This document shows positions 63,125 through 64,000 of a DNA stretch of 64,000 nt, piece by piece (positions within the stretch are counted from its first letter, which is position 1; every line of letters begins with the position of its first letter). The notes beneath the pieces are model-generated. The model did not search any database and was not told the DNA's origin. It was given only the letters and a program-made list of their open reading frames with translations. The translations under genes and the position numbers were made by a program. The stretch is from PWPR01 sp046542315 (GTDB lineage Bacteria > Bacillota > UBA994 > PWPR01), in NCBI GenBank assembly GCA_046542315.1, contig JBKHBO010000002.1, forward strand, positions 26,447-90,446, given 5' to 3'.

Positions 63125-64000
63125 TTAGTTTCCCTCTCTTTCAAATACTACTTTTCCGTCTACCAAAGTCATTACACAATGAGTTGTTAGCTCTAGAGGG
63201 TCTCCATCCCAAATTGCTATATCAGCATCTTTACCCACTTCAAGACTGCCAACTCTATCACTGATACCTATTACTTTAGCTGGATTAATAGTAATAGCTT
63301 CCCAAGCTACTTCCTTATCAAGGCCTTCCCGGATAGCTAATCCTGCAGTCAAACGATAATGTTGCTGAGGTATTATGTTGTGATCTGTTATCAATGTTAA
63401 TTTACCACCTGCGTTACTTACAACTACGGGAGTCTTAGGTGTAATATCTTTAGTTTCAACCTTAGCTCTTTTCCAAATAGAAGGGCCAATGTTAGCCCAA
63501 ACATTGTTTTCTGCTAACTCTTTTGCTACTTTATGACCTTCTGTACAGTGTTCTATAGTTATTTCAATATCAAATTCTTTTGAAATTCTTATAGCAGTTA
63601 AAATATCATCTGCTCTATGAGCGTGAACCCTTAAAGGAATTTCTCTTTTTAACACTAGTGATAAATTTTCCATCTTTAAATCATATTTTTTATCTTCTTT
63701 GCTAATGTAATCTTTAGCTTCATTTAGTGCTTTTCTTAATAAATAAGCTGAACCCATTCTAGTTTTTGGTATCTTGTTTTGCATGCCATAGCTTCGCTTA
63801 GGATTTTCTCCTAGTGCTGCTTTCATACCAGTTGGGTTTTTTAAAACCATCTCATCAACAATGTCTCCAGCTGTTTTTATAGCAATCATGAGACCACCTA
63901 ATATATTGCCTGATCCAGGCATAGTCTGAACAGATGTAACACCATCTGATAACGCATCTGAAAAAGCTACGTCACCAGGGTTTACAGCATCAATAATGTG
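63125..64000 (-). CDS. Amidohydrolase paralogue, 5' end beyond window (copy 1 of tandem pair)
   Basis: Partial gene: the reading frame is open to the window edge, so the N-terminus with the HxH metal site is not visible. The visible part begins HIIDAVNPGDVAFSDALSDG and aligns throughout with the downstream copy (NILGG, MKAALGENPK, RVHAHRADDILTAIRI, IEHCTE, SLEVGKDADIAIWDGDP). The pair arose by tandem duplication. Its TAA is separated by 1 base from the next ATG, so the two are translationally coupled and may act as two related enzymes or a heteromer. Confidence 0.88.
   Translation of the reverse strand, partial: HIIDAVNPGDVAFSDALSDGVTSVQTMPGSGNILGGLMIAIKTAGDIVDEMVLKNPTGMKAALGENPKRSYGMQNKIPKTRMGSAYLLRKALNEAKDYISKEDKKYDLKMENLSLVLKREIPLRVHAHRADDILTAIRISKEFDIEITIEHCTEGHKVAKELAENNVWANIGPSIWKRAKVETKDITPKTPVVVSNAGGKLTLITDHNIIPQQHYRLTAGLAIREGLDKEVAWEAITINPAKVIGISDRVGSLEVGKDADIAIWDGDPLELTTHCVMTLVDGKVVFEREGN

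Noticed and set aside
1..64000. tRNA, rRNA, CRISPR arrays, insertion sequences, phage or attachment sites
   Set aside because: None was seen by eye: no regular spaced repeats, no transposase or integrase, and no cloverleaf-like stretch in the intergenic gaps, which are all under about 220 bases apart from the pseudogene. A covariance-model scan was not possible here.

Overview
The window is a gene-dense, AT-rich stretch with strong AAGGAGG-type ribosome binding sites, frequent TTG and GTG starts, and gene orders typical of low-GC Firmicutes. A SCIFF peptide with its radical-SAM maturase points to Clostridia. Catabolic genes for histidine, tryptophan and probably 4-hydroxy-2-oxoglutarate suggest an amino-acid-fermenting anaerobe. 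The genus cannot be fixed from this sequence. I saw no rRNA, tRNA, CRISPR array, insertion sequence or phage genes.

Region 1 (1-23.8 kb) is housekeeping. nrdR and an HlyD-like adaptor lead into yggS-yggT-lspA-rluD. pyrR-uraA follows behind a complete PyrR attenuator. rqcH lies on the minus strand. A long plus-strand run follows: yicC-gmk-rpoZ-priA-def-fmt-yugP-rsmB-rlmN-stp-prkC-rsgA-rpe. After rpmB (minus) come yloU-fakA-rsmD-coaD. Several genes that usually sit in these neighbourhoods (sepF, ylmH, divIVA, ileS, remA, coaBC) are absent here.

Region 2 (23.8-25.8 kb) is a RiPP locus: a 45-residue six-cysteine precursor, a terminator, the thioether-forming radical SAM enzyme, and an overlapping DUF123 nuclease-like gene. 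A twice-frameshifted M20 amidohydrolase pseudogene follows.

Region 3 (27.2-33.7 kb) is a complete tetrahydrofolate-dependent histidine degradation operon, hutH-hutU-ftcD-hutI-fchA. Upstream is a 15-codon leader ORF whose last codons and stop lie inside an intrinsic terminator, which looks like a leader-peptide switch.

Region 4 (33.8-38.1 kb) is a tightly coupled four-gene cluster: a GlmL/MutL-type ATPase, two proteins I cannot assign, and a 48-residue protein. No B12 mutase is present. This is the best candidate in the window for an undescribed system.

Region 5 (38.1-49 kb) is a mixed accessory region: EamA and LysE-type transporters, a class V aminotransferase, tryptophanase, an S9 peptidase, an EVE protein, a YtcJ-type amidohydrolase, free methionine-R-sulfoxide reductase and a MATE transporter.

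Region 6 (48.7-59.4 kb) is nucleic-acid maintenance: pcrA with a duplicated C-terminal domain, ligA, a coiled-coil protein, tex, a GNAT protein, an unknown protein, a short family A DNA polymerase and thpR.

Region 7 (59.4-64 kb) pairs a HOGA1-like aldolase with an alanine-glyoxylate-type aminotransferase, then has a small membrane protein and two tandem paralogous amidohydrolases. The last of these runs off the window edge.
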